Of a stretch of 64,000 nt of DNA, positions 27,115 to 35,325 are shown piece after piece. The first letter of the stretch is position 1. Every line of letters starts with the position of its first letter. The position numbers were made by a program, and so were the translations under genes. Below the pieces are notes generated by a model. It was not told where the DNA came from. It did not search any database and saw only the letters and a list, made by a program, of their open reading frames with translations. The stretch spans positions 1-64,000 of the forward strand of contig NZ_JBEPIJ010000013.1 in the NCBI RefSeq assembly GCF_040327995.1, written 5' to 3'. This stretch comes from Solimonas thermocellulolyticum (GTDB lineage Bacteria; Pseudomonadota; Gammaproteobacteria; Nevskiales; Nevskiaceae).

Positions 27115-27975
27115 TCAGGGCAGGACATGGTAGTCGGCACCCTGTGATTCGAGGAAGCGGCAGGCGTCGGCGCCGTGCAGCAGGGCCAGCGAGCTGAGTG
27201 CGCCTGCGGCCGAGCAGGTCGGCGCGGCGACGGTGATCGCCCGCGGCGCATCGGCGACCGGGTAACCGCTGCGCGCGTCGAGCAGGTGGCCGTAGCGCCG
27301 GCCGGCGTGCGTGAGATAACGGTAGGCCGAACCGCTGGTGGCTACCGCGCCCTGTCGGAGTTGGATGCGCACGTCGCTGTCGAGGATGCCGACCTGCCAC
27401 GGCCGGCCATCGCGACGCGCTCCGCTGGCGGCGAGATCGCCACCGTAGTTCACCAGCACCGGCACTGCCGCTGCGGCCGCAAGCAGGGCCAGCGAGCGAT
27501 CGACCGCGTATTCCTTGCCGATGCCGCCGAAATCGATCTCCATCTGCGGTTCCATCTGTAGGCGTCGGCCGTCCCAGCGCACGCGCTGCCAGCCGACGCG
27601 CGCGAGCACGGCGGCGACGGCGTCCGCGTCCACCCAGCGCTCGGTCCCGTCGAAGCGCCACAGGCGGCGCAACACCCCCGAGGTCAGGTCGAAGCGCGCT
27701 TCGCTGAGCCGGTACAGGTGTGCGCCGTAGTCGATCAGGCGCGCGGTTTCCTCGTCGACCTCGATCGCGGCGCCGTCCGCGGTGTTGATCGCATGCACGA
27801 GGTTGTCAGACCGGTAGCGGCTCCACTTGGTCTCGATGCGTCGCGCCTCGGCTTGGGCGATGGCACCGAGCCGTGCGGCGAGTGCGGCGTCGTCGCAGTC
27901 GATCAGGACCTCGCAGGGCGAAGCCATCGCCTGGAAGCGGAACGCGTAGCCACCCTCGTCGAGGCGCGAGAGCAT
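27115..27975 (-). CDS. apbE: FAD:protein FMN transferase
   Basis: 286 aa ApbE-family enzyme that transfers FMN from FAD to a Thr/Ser of a partner protein. Recognisable blocks: FRFQAMASPCEVLI near the start, DFGGIGKEYAVD (usual form has Gly in place of the Glu), ATSGSAYRYL, and GHLLDARSGYPV with the metal-site Asp. No signal peptide is visible at MLSRLDEGGYAF, whereas many ApbE proteins are periplasmic; either it acts in the cytosol or the true start is elsewhere. It begins one base after the DUF3570 stop, so that protein is the prime candidate substrate. Confidence 0.9.
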   Translation of the reverse strand: MLSRLDEGGYAFRFQAMASPCEVLIDCDDAALAARLGAIAQAEARRIETKWSRYRSDNLVHAINTADGAAIEVDEETARLIDYGAHLYRLSEARFDLTSGVLRRLWRFDGTERWVDADAVAAVLARVGWQRVRWDGRRLQMEPQMEIDFGGIGKEYAVDRSLALLAAAAAVPVLVNYGGDLAASGARRDGRPWQVGILDSDVRIQLRQGAVATSGSAYRYLTHAGRRYGHLLDARSGYPVADAPRAITVAAPTCSAAGALSSLALLHGADACRFLESQGADYHVLP

Positions 27976-27976
27976 C

Positions 27977-29242
27977 TCATCGGCCGAAGCGAAAACCCGT
28001 CGTGAACAGGACCGCCGTCAGCTCGGGTTCGAGGTCGAACTTCGCAAGGCCATCCGCCGCCTCGGCCGGCACCCCGGCACTACGGCCGAGCTGGGTATAG
28101 CCCTCCAGGCGCACCCACCAGGGCAGGCCGCCGCGCGTGGTGTGGCCGTACTTCAGGCCGACGGTGATCGCATCGAAGGCGCCGAGCCGTGGGTCGGCGC
28201 TGGCCTCGCCGATCTGGTTCTCCTCGCCGTCGAACAATGCGGCGCGGTAGAAATCGGCCTCGCTCTGGCGGTAGTAGCGCAGATGCGGTTCGAGGTGATC
28301 ACGCGCGCCGAAGTTCCAGCGGTAGGTCGTGTCCACGGTCTGCGAGAACACGCCCCAGTCGTCGCTCATCAGGCGCAGCGAGATCGTCCATGCGTCGCGG
28401 TCGTAGACGAAGCGCTTGTACTCGCCGTACAGCGCCTGCTTGAGGCGTGTGTCCGGGCGTCCCTCGTAGACATAGCGCAGCGGCTCGCCGTCGGCGCCGA
28501 CCACGGAGAGGAGCTTGTACGGATCGCTCAGGTAGCCGTCGGACTTGCTCAGCGAGGCGGTCAGGGTCACCAGACTCACCGGCGAGAGCACCTGCGTGAA
28601 GCTCGCCAGCACGTCGATCACGGTCTTGGACACGCTGGCCTCGCGGCTTGCGCGCGGTTCACCCTCGGCCGGCATCCGTGACAAGGGCTGCGGCGCACCA
28701 CCGACCGGCTCGATGCGGTCCTGCTCGACGTTCACCCCGAAGCTGACCGTGGTGTTGCGCAGATTGAAGTCGCGCGCGATCGTCGCGCCGGCGCCGATGG
28801 ACAGATAGTCGTACTCGTTGGACGCGAACAGCGTCGTCGTCAGCGTGTTGCGCCTGCCCAGCGGCGTGCTCAAGCTCGCGTCGAGGGCGACGCGGGTGTC
28901 GCGAAAGGTGTCGTCGAGCGGGGTTTCGCCGGCGGCGATCGTGTAGCTGCCGTTGCCCGACGGCGTGGTGAAGGTCTGCGGCGTCGATGCCGGCGCGGCG
29001 CCGTTGGGCGAGGCGCCGGTGAGTGCGTCCAGCGTCAGACCCATGGACAGGCTGCGGCCGCTGTCCCAGTTGCGCGTCGCGCGAAAGCGCGGTTCCGCGG
29101 CCTGTACGCGGCCGTCGGCCTCGCTGTAGATCAGGGTCGCGCCCTCGAAGGTCCAGCCGGGGACGGCATCGGCCGCCGCCGAGGCCTGGCTCAGGCCGAG
29201 CAAGGCCAGCGCCGCCGCGTTGAGTGAGGGATTCAGTTGCAT
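27977..29242 (-). CDS. DUF3570 outer-membrane-type protein with possible FMN-attachment motif
   Basis: 421 aa. Signal peptide to about residue 23 (ALALLGLSQASAAADA), then alternating beta-strand pattern with many aromatic girdle residues, ending in FTTGFRFGR as barrels do. It fits the DUF3570 family, whose function is unknown. Residues 72-78 read D-A-L-T-G-A-S, closely resembling the D-x-x-S/T-G-A-T flavinylation motif of NqrB/NqrC/RnfG proteins, with S78 (or T75) as candidate acceptor. ApbE lies immediately downstream and DUF4266 upstream, overlapping by 10 bp. Whether FMN is attached is untested. Confidence 0.82.
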   Translation of the reverse strand: MQLNPSLNAAALALLGLSQASAAADAVPGWTFEGATLIYSEADGRVQAAEPRFRATRNWDSGRSLSMGLTLDALTGASPNGAAPASTPQTFTTPSGNGSYTIAAGETPLDDTFRDTRVALDASLSTPLGRRNTLTTTLFASNEYDYLSIGAGATIARDFNLRNTTVSFGVNVEQDRIEPVGGAPQPLSRMPAEGEPRASREASVSKTVIDVLASFTQVLSPVSLVTLTASLSKSDGYLSDPYKLLSVVGADGEPLRYVYEGRPDTRLKQALYGEYKRFVYDRDAWTISLRLMSDDWGVFSQTVDTTYRWNFGARDHLEPHLRYYRQSEADFYRAALFDGEENQIGEASADPRLGAFDAITVGLKYGHTTRGGLPWWVRLEGYTQLGRSAGVPAEAADGLAKFDLEPELTAVLFTTGFRFGR

Positions 29243-29448
29243 CCGCAGCCTCCGCCGCCAAAGCCGCGCCCGCCACTGGACGCTTCCTTGCTGAAATACG
29301 TGTGATCGTCGAAGGCGGCGAGCGCCGGCTCACCGCCGGGCTGCATGTCCTCGCGCGCCAGCGTGCCGCGTTGCCAGGGTTGTACGGTCACGCAGCCGGA
29401 CACAAGGGCCAATGCGAGGGTCATCGCCGTGAGTCGCAGCGGGTTCAT
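29233..29448 (-). CDS. DUF4266 small lipoprotein with C-terminal Cys-Gly-Cys
   Basis: 71 aa from the ATG at 29448. Lipobox LVSGC (C19) predicts a lipid-anchored protein. The middle holds TLAREDMQP and DDHTYFSKEASSGG; the end is glycine-rich GGRGFGGGGCGCN with two cysteines. This matches DUF4266, regularly found beside DUF3570. The terminal C-x-C could bind a metal or be a redox pair kept reduced by the thioredoxin encoded just upstream, whose gene overlaps its start by 4 bp (ATGA). Function inferred only from context. Confidence 0.85.
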   Translation of the reverse strand: MNPLRLTAMTLALALVSGCVTVQPWQRGTLAREDMQPGGEPALAAFDDHTYFSKEASSGGRGFGGGGCGCN

Positions 29449-29903
29449 TTCAATGCACTCCGAATGGCGGCCTCGTATTCGGGAATCTCGTCCTTGCGAA
29501 AGCCGCTGTGTTGCCAGATCACGTCGCCGTCGGCGTCGAGCAGCACGGCGCTGGGCATGCCCTGCAACTGGTAGTGCGCGGCGATTTCGCCGGCCGGGTC
29601 GAACAACAGCATGAACTCGGCCGGATGACGCATCAGGAAGCGATCCGCATCGGCGCGATGCTGGTCGACGTTCACGCCGACGACGACCAGTTCCCCGCCA
29701 TAGCGATGTCGCACCGAGTTCAACCACGGGAAACTCAAGGCGCAGGGCACGCACCAACTGGCCCAGAAATCGACGTAGACCGGTCGCCCTTCTGCGGCCC
29801 GCAGGATGGCTTGCAGCGCCGCCGGGGGGCGGTCGGCGGCCATCGCCGCCGTCGTTGTGGTCGTCGTGAACAGGGCGGATGCGAGCAACAGCCAGGCTCT
29901 CAC
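29445..29903 (-). CDS. TlpA-like periplasmic thioredoxin
   Basis: 152 aa with an N-terminal signal sequence (MRAWLLLASALFTTTTTTAAMAA) and a thioredoxin fold carrying WCVPC (C51, C54) and the cis-Pro loop LQGMPSAVLLD. Family TlpA/ResA, which reduce periplasmic disulfides or prepare haem-binding CxxCH sites. First gene of the operon: thioredoxin, DUF4266, DUF3570, apbE, response regulator, kinase, cytochrome b561. A strong inverted repeat lies about 64 bp upstream. Confidence 0.92.
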   Translation of the reverse strand: MRAWLLLASALFTTTTTTAAMAADRPPAALQAILRAAEGRPVYVDFWASWCVPCALSFPWLNSVRHRYGGELVVVGVNVDQHRADADRFLMRHPAEFMLLFDPAGEIAAHYQLQGMPSAVLLDADGDVIWQHSGFRKDEIPEYEAAIRSALK

Positions 29904-29966
29904 ACAAGTCTCCGGACGGGTGGAAACCAGAGCATGCGGGATGCTGCCGCACCGGCCGATGGCAAC

Positions 29967-29988
29967 AACATGAACGGATTTTCATGTT
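29967..29988. promoter_or_regulatory. Candidate operator of the flavin/haem operon
   Basis: AACATGAA (29967-29974) and TTCATGTT (29981-29988) form an 8-bp perfect inverted repeat with a 6-bp spacer CGGATT. It lies in the 157-bp gap between the divergent thioredoxin gene and the LtaS-like gene. It is AT-rich against the GC-rich background, as expected for a binding site, and may be bound by the operon's own response regulator. Confidence 0.55.
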
Positions 29989-30060
29989 CGCGACCGGATG
30001 AATTTCCTGTCATGACGCCGCAAGCCGGCCGGCAAGCTCGGCTGGCGCAGTCTGCGGTGC

Positions 30061-32055
30061 ATGATTCCCATTCTGCGTTCTTCCGCCTCGCGCCTGCTGG
30101 CGATCACGGCAGCTTCCACCCTGATCGCCCTGATGGCATCGCGCCTGCTGTTGCTGGCCTGGTTTGCCGATCGCTGGGTTTCCGATCAGCTCTGCACGCT
30201 GCTGGTGCTGGGCCTGCGTGTCGATCTGATCGTCGTCGGCATCCTGCTCAGTGTGCCGGTGCTGCTGTGGCCCTTGCTCGCCTGGGCACGCACAGCGGCC
30301 GTCTGGTGGGTGCTCGCGCGCGCCTGGATAGGGGTCATCGCGCTGGCCATGCTGCTGCTGGAGGTGAGTACGCCGAGCTTTTTGTTGGAGTACGAGGCGC
30401 GGCCGAACCATCTCGCGGTGGAGTACCTGCGCGACTGGGACAGCATCCTACCGATGCTCTGGACCGGGTTTCGCGTGCCACTGCTCACCGGCGCCGCGGT
30501 GCTTGGTGTGGGCAGCCTCGCGCTGGTTCGCTGGCTCCTGCGCCGGCCGAGTGCGTCGGCGCTGCCGGCTTACGCACTGTTGCTGTGGCCGCTGCTGATC
30601 GCCGGTGACGTGCTGCTGATCCGCGGCACGCTCGATCACCGCCCCGCCAACCCGGCGATGTTCGCGCGCTGGCCGGACCAAATGCTCAATCAGCTCGCAC
30701 TCAACAGCGCCTACAGCTTCGGCTACGCGGTATACGCGCTGCGTCACGAGCGCAGTGCAGCGGACGTCTACGGCAGGCTCGACGACGCCGAGCTGCTGGC
30801 GTGGCTGCGCGAGGATCCTCGCTTCTCGACGAGCCCGCAGGAGCGCCCGAGCTGGCATCGCCAGTCGCCGCGGCGCGTGCGCGAGCGCCCCTTGAACCTG
30901 ATCGTCGTCGTCGAGGAGAGCCTCGGTGCCGACTTCTCGGCGCGGCTCGGCGGACGCGGCCTGACCCCGGAGCTCGACCGCTGGGCGTCGCGCGGCATTT
31001 GGTTCGAGCGGATCTACGCCACCGGCACGCGCTCGGCGCGCGGACTCGAGGCCATCGTCGCCGGCTTTCCGCCTTCGCCGGCACCCGCCGTGCTCAAGCG
31101 CGAAAAGGCGCAAGAGGACTTCGCGACGCTGGCCAGCGTGCTCGGCGAGGCCGGCTATCGCAGCCGCTTCATCTACGGTGGCGGCGCGCACTTCGACAAC
31201 ATGCGCGGCTTTTTCCTCGGCAATGGCTTCGACCAGGTCATCGAGCGCGGCGACTTCGTGAACCCGCGTCATGTCGGCAGTTGGGGCGTGTCCGACGAGG
31301 ATTTGTTCGAGCGCGCGCTGGCGGAGACCGATGCGGCGGTGGCGCGCGGCGAGCGTTTCTTCCATCTGGTGTTCAGCTCCTCGCACCACGAGCCTTTCGA
31401 TTTTCCGCCGGGCCGCCTGCCGAGCGATGCGGGCGAGCCGGGAAGCGCCGACGGCGCCGTGCGCTACGCGGACTTCGCGCTCGGCCGCTTCCTCGATGAC
31501 GCGGCGCGGCGTCCCTGGTTTGCGGACACGCTGCTGCTGGTCGTCGCCGATCACGACGTGCGCGTCTATGGCGACGCCGTGATTCCGCTGCGGCGCTTCC
31601 AGATCCCCGCGCTCATCGTCGGTGCGGATGTCGAGCCGCTGCGCGTGCGCAGCCTGGCTTCGCAGATCGACCTCGCACCGACGCTACTGTCACTGGCTGG
31701 CGTCGACGCGTGGACGCCGTTTCCGGGACGCGACCTGCTCGCGACGTTGCCCGAGTTCGGCGTCGCGGACGGCCCCGAGCCGCGCGCGCTGATGCAGTTC
31801 GATGATCGCTTCGCGTGGCTCACGGACGGCGAGCTGCTGGTGCTGCACGCGGGCGGCGTGGGCGAGCGTTGGGTGGTCACTGCCAGCGGTGAGCCGACCT
31901 CCCCGGCAGCCTTGTCCGAGCCGCAGCGACGCCGCCTGCTCGCCAAGGCGAGTCTCGGCGACTGGCTCTACGCACGTCGCGCCTACGCGCTCGGCGCGGC
32001 GTCGAGTCGCCCACCGTCCATGGCCGCCGCGCGCGCCGCCGAGCCTCGCGGATGA
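30061..32055 (+). CDS. LtaS-like phosphoglycerol transferase (sulfatase fold)
   Basis: 664 aa. About five N-terminal membrane helices to residue 200, then an alkaline-phosphatase/sulfatase domain. The catalytic threonine motif YATGTRSARGLEAIV (T at about residue 323), LIVVVEES metal-binding Glu, FHLVFSSSHHEPFD and LLVVADHDVRVYGDAV fit the LTA synthase/OpgB family. In Gram-negatives such enzymes transfer phosphoglycerol or phosphoethanolamine onto envelope glycans. Its stop overlaps the start of the next gene, an Omp85-like barrel, so the two form a coupled unit. Confidence 0.88.
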   Translation: MIPILRSSASRLLAITAASTLIALMASRLLLLAWFADRWVSDQLCTLLVLGLRVDLIVVGILLSVPVLLWPLLAWARTAAVWWVLARAWIGVIALAMLLLEVSTPSFLLEYEARPNHLAVEYLRDWDSILPMLWTGFRVPLLTGAAVLGVGSLALVRWLLRRPSASALPAYALLLWPLLIAGDVLLIRGTLDHRPANPAMFARWPDQMLNQLALNSAYSFGYAVYALRHERSAADVYGRLDDAELLAWLREDPRFSTSPQERPSWHRQSPRRVRERPLNLIVVVEESLGADFSARLGGRGLTPELDRWASRGIWFERIYATGTRSARGLEAIVAGFPPSPAPAVLKREKAQEDFATLASVLGEAGYRSRFIYGGGAHFDNMRGFFLGNGFDQVIERGDFVNPRHVGSWGVSDEDLFERALAETDAAVARGERFFHLVFSSSHHEPFDFPPGRLPSDAGEPGSADGAVRYADFALGRFLDDAARRPWFADTLLLVVADHDVRVYGDAVIPLRRFQIPALIVGADVEPLRVRSLASQIDLAPTLLSLAGVDAWTPFPGRDLLATLPEFGVADGPEPRALMQFDDRFAWLTDGELLVLHAGGVGERWVVTASGEPTSPAALSEPQRRRLLAKASLGDWLYARRAYALGAASSRPPSMAAARAAEPRG

Positions 32056-33338
32056 GGGCCAGGCCCGTCACACGCTGGGCCGGTGCGGTCGCGGCGCTAC
32101 AAACCGCTCTGATGCTGGCCGCGGCGGGACCGTGCTGCGTCGCGGGTGCCGATGCCGTGCGCGTGGCCGAGATCGTCTTCGAGGGCAACGAGCACACGCG
32201 GGTCGAGGTGCTGCGGCGCGAAGTGGTGCTGCAGCCCGGCGATGTTCTCGATGCTGCGCGCGTCGAGCAGGGTCGTCAGCAGATTCAGAACCTCGGCTTG
32301 TTCCGCAGTGTGGACGCGCGCATCGAGCCGATGGGCGAGGCCGCGCGCGTCGTGTACACGGTACGCGAGAAATGGTTCTGGCAGTTGTATCCGCGCCTGT
32401 CTGCGAACAGCGAAGGGCAGAACAGTCTGGGCGGCGAAGTCCGCTTGAGCAATCTATGGGGCCTGAATCACAGCCTGCGCTTGATCGCGCGCTCGCGAGA
32501 CACGCGCGAAGCCGATCGCGGACGCGACCTCAGCGTGCGCGCCAGCTATGTCGCGCCATACCTGCTTTCCGAGCGCGACAGCCTGCGCCTTGCGCTGGCG
32601 CACAACCAGATCCCTTACGAGGCGCCGATGGCTTATGACGAGACCATCGACGAAATCGAGCTCGTGGTCATGCGCACCTTCGGGTTGCCCGAGCGCCCCG
32701 GCCAGGGTTGGAGCCTGGGCGGCGGCCCGTTGCTGCGCCGTCAGCGCGTGTCGGACGAGACGTTGGCGCGCAGTTTCGGCGACAGCCTCGGCTGGGTCAG
32801 CGAGTTGAGTTATCGCAACGGCCGCGACCTGATCTTCAGCGACGATGGCCGCAGTTTCTGGGCGCGCCATGAGATCGCCGACCGCTCACTGCTGTCGGAC
32901 TACAGTTACTCCGTATTTCGGCTCTCTTGGGAGCAGGCCTTGCCGATCGGCACGCGTGCGCATCAGCAATTCGTCTATGGCCTTTCGCTCGGCGTCGGCA
33001 ACCACGCACTCGATCACCGCGCCCTGTTCTCCTTGGGCGGCATCGAGGGACTCAAGGGTTACGAGCGGCGCGCCTTCGAGGGCAACAGCTTCTATCTCGC
33101 GCATGCCGAGTGGCTGCGGCCGTTGTACTGGGACAGTCTGCGCGGCGTGATCGGCATCGAGTTGGGCAATGCCGACTGGCAGACCCGGGATCTGTTGGAC
33201 ACGCCCAAGGTCAGCCTCAACCTCGGTTTGCGTCTGCGCCCGCGGCGCCTGACCCAGTTCGAGCTCGAGCTGGGCTTTGCCGTGCCGCTGGGCGGCGACG
33301 ATCCGCGCTTCTACGGCGGCAAGATCGAGCGGCGCTGA
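32052..33338 (+). CDS. Omp85-superfamily barrel protein with one POTRA domain
   Basis: 428 aa. Signal-like N-terminus to about residue 32; one POTRA domain (VAEIVFEGNEHTRVEVLRREVVLQPGDVLD, then IQNLGLFRSVDARI); then a short barrel with the Omp85 motif LGGIEGLKGYERRAFEGNSFY and a terminal LELGFAVPLGGDDPRFYGGKIERR. BamA has five POTRAs and TamA three, so this is a minimal member. It overlaps the LtaS-like gene by 4 bp, so it may export or insert a product linked to it. Confidence 0.82.
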   Translation: MRARPVTRWAGAVAALQTALMLAAAGPCCVAGADAVRVAEIVFEGNEHTRVEVLRREVVLQPGDVLDAARVEQGRQQIQNLGLFRSVDARIEPMGEAARVVYTVREKWFWQLYPRLSANSEGQNSLGGEVRLSNLWGLNHSLRLIARSRDTREADRGRDLSVRASYVAPYLLSERDSLRLALAHNQIPYEAPMAYDETIDEIELVVMRTFGLPERPGQGWSLGGGPLLRRQRVSDETLARSFGDSLGWVSELSYRNGRDLIFSDDGRSFWARHEIADRSLLSDYSYSVFRLSWEQALPIGTRAHQQFVYGLSLGVGNHALDHRALFSLGGIEGLKGYERRAFEGNSFYLAHAEWLRPLYWDSLRGVIGIELGNADWQTRDLLDTPKVSLNLGLRLRPRRLTQFELELGFAVPLGGDDPRFYGGKIERR

Positions 33339-33445
33339 TCGGCGCAACGCAGCGCTCGCCTCTGATCATGCGGCGACGGAACTTCGAAGGTGCCGGGGGC
33401 GTCGAGACTGGCGTCTGTCGAGCGGCAAGTCCAAGATGCGCGCTG

Positions 33446-33467
33446 GCGACGCCGTGCGCGGCGTCGC
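33446..33467. repeat. 8-bp hairpin before the patatin gene
   Basis: GCGACGCC and GGCGTCGC with a 6-base loop, 31 bp upstream of the patatin start. No T-run. The surrounding 160-bp gap holds nothing else that I recognise. Confidence 0.35.
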
Positions 33468-33498
33468 AGACACGCATCGCTCGCGGGGCGCAAGAAGC

Positions 33499-34473
33499 AT
33501 GAAGCCAGTGGAGCAGACACCGACGATCGGGCTTGCGCTGGGCAGCGGCTCGGCGCGCGGCTGGTCGCACATCGGCGTGATCCAGGAGCTGGAGGCCATG
33601 GGCATCCGCCCGCAGGTCGTCGCCGGTACCTCGATCGGCGCGCTCGTCGGCGCGGTCTACGTCGCCGGCCAACTCGACGATTTCGCCGACTGGGTGCGCA
33701 AGCTCACTGTGCGCGACGTCGTCGGCCTGATGGACTTCACCTTCTCCGGCGGCGTCGTGCGTGGCGAGAAGTTGTTCGGCTCGTTCAGCGAACGTCATGC
33801 CAATCCGAACATCGAGGATCTCAAGCAGCGCTACGCAAGCGTCTGCACCGAGATGAAGAGCGGCCGCGAAATCTGGATCACACGCGGGCCGGTGCTCGCC
33901 GCGGCGCGCGCCTCCTGCGCGCTGCCCGGCGTGTTCTCGCCGGTCAAGCACGAGGGCCGCTGGATGCTCGATGGTGGCCTGGTCAATCCGGTGCCGGTCT
34001 CGGCGGCGCGCGCGCTCGGCGCCGACGTGGTGATCGCGGTCAACCTCAACGCGCAGCTCGTCGGCGCACATCTGTCGCGGGCGAGCCGTCAGCTCGTCGA
34101 GAAAGAGATCGATGCCGAAGCAGCCGAGGCCGCAGCGCGCGCCGAGCGCGCACAGGGCGCGTCGGCGGCACAACCAGCCAAGGACCGCAGCCCGTCGAGT
34201 CGCGGTTTCTGGCAGCGCGTGATCGGCTACTTCGAGAGCAGCGATCCCGAACACCCGGGTCTGTTCGACGTGCTCGCGTCGAGCATCAACATCATGCAGG
34301 ACCGCATCACGCGCAGCCGCATGGCGGGCGATCCGCCGGAGGTCACGCTGATTCCGCTGCTCGAAGACTACGCGCTGATGGACTTCCACCGCGCCGACCA
34401 GGCGATCGAGGAAGGTCGGAACGTGGTGCGCCGTCACGAGGCCGAGCTACGCGCCTGGACGCACGTGCCGTAG
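33499..34473 (+). CDS. Patatin-like phospholipase (RssA-like)
   Basis: 324 aa from the ATG at 33499, with an AAGAAG sequence just upstream. The oxyanion motif GSGSARGWSHIG (about 15-26), nucleophile GTSIG, and the Asp of DGGLVNPVPV complete the Ser-Asp dyad of a patatin-type lipid acyl hydrolase. A variable Ala/Glu-rich insert precedes a C-terminal region rich in DYALMDFHRADQAIEEG. Likely cytoplasmic or peripheral. Substrate unknown. Confidence 0.88.
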   Translation: MKPVEQTPTIGLALGSGSARGWSHIGVIQELEAMGIRPQVVAGTSIGALVGAVYVAGQLDDFADWVRKLTVRDVVGLMDFTFSGGVVRGEKLFGSFSERHANPNIEDLKQRYASVCTEMKSGREIWITRGPVLAAARASCALPGVFSPVKHEGRWMLDGGLVNPVPVSAARALGADVVIAVNLNAQLVGAHLSRASRQLVEKEIDAEAAEAAARAERAQGASAAQPAKDRSPSSRGFWQRVIGYFESSDPEHPGLFDVLASSINIMQDRITRSRMAGDPPEVTLIPLLEDYALMDFHRADQAIEEGRNVVRRHEAELRAWTHVP

Positions 34474-34553
34474 CCGCTCACGAGCGAGCCCTGTCCGAAG
34501 TGCGCCTACGTGCGCCAGGCGCAAGATCAGGCCGCGCCCGGCGAGCGCCCGCG

Positions 34554-35258
34554 ATGCGGCATCTACTCCGAGAAGTACCTGCAACGGCGGCTACGCGCGG
34601 CGATGGTCGCCGAGCGCGCCGTCAGTTCGCCGATCCGCCATGGCGCGAGCGGGTCTGGGGCACGCTGTGGTCCGTGCCCGAGCGCGTCGACCAGACCGCA
34701 TTCATCGGGCGTTGTCTGGTTCTGGTCGGCATCCTTGCCTGGGGCATCTGGTTCATCGCGCAGCCGCTGTCGTCGGACGCGCTGATGCGCTCCTTCCTGC
34801 ACGGCGTCGATCTCGCCTTTCACGAGTTCGGCCACCTGCTGTTCAGCTTTCTCGGCGAGTGGATGATGTATCTGGGCGGCAGCCTGTTGCAGATCCTCGT
34901 ACCGCTGCTGCTGGCGGTCTACTTCGTCTGCAAGCAGCACCAGCCGTTCTCGGCGGCAGTGTGCCTGTGGTGGTGCGGCCAGAACTTCATCGACGTCGCC
35001 CCCTACATCGCCGACGCCCGTGCGCTGGCGCTGCCGCTCGTCGGTGAATGATCCGAAGAGATGGTCGACGCCCGCGCCCTGCGCCACGACTGGCACAACA
35101 TCCTCGGCCGCATCGGCCCACTCGCCCATGACCAGGCGCTCGCCCGACTCGCCAAGCTCACGGGCGTGTTGCTGATCGTCGCGTCCTGGATCTGGGGCGG
35201 CATCCTGCTGCGCCGGCAGTACGCGCGGCTGTCCGGCGACGTGCTGCGGGAAAGCTGA
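34554..35258 (+). pseudogene. M50-like membrane protein split by an in-frame TGA
   Basis: A gene in one reading frame throughout, interrupted by TGA at 35049-35051. The first part (165 aa) has a membrane helix, a zinc-protease-like HEFGH at about residue 89 and GGSLLQILVPLLLAVYF; it ends ...DARALALPLVGE. After the stop, SEE and then a 65-codon frame from 35061 (MVDARALRHDWHNILGRIGPL and a membrane helix) continues what I recall as a single protein in relatives. Options: a nonsense mutation, a readthrough site, or two separate proteins. No ribosome-binding site is obvious before 35061. A sequencing error is possible. Confidence 0.65.
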
Positions 35259-35325
35259 CCTCGCCGCCCCATTGGGCCGTCGCGGGCGCAAAGTTCCGAA
35301 AGGAACGTGCCCAACTTTTCGGGAA

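Noticed and set aside
29985..30002. CGGATGAA near the flavin operon as another copy of the steroid operator
   Set aside because: The left half (TGTTCG) does not match CTCATC, so only a half-site is present.
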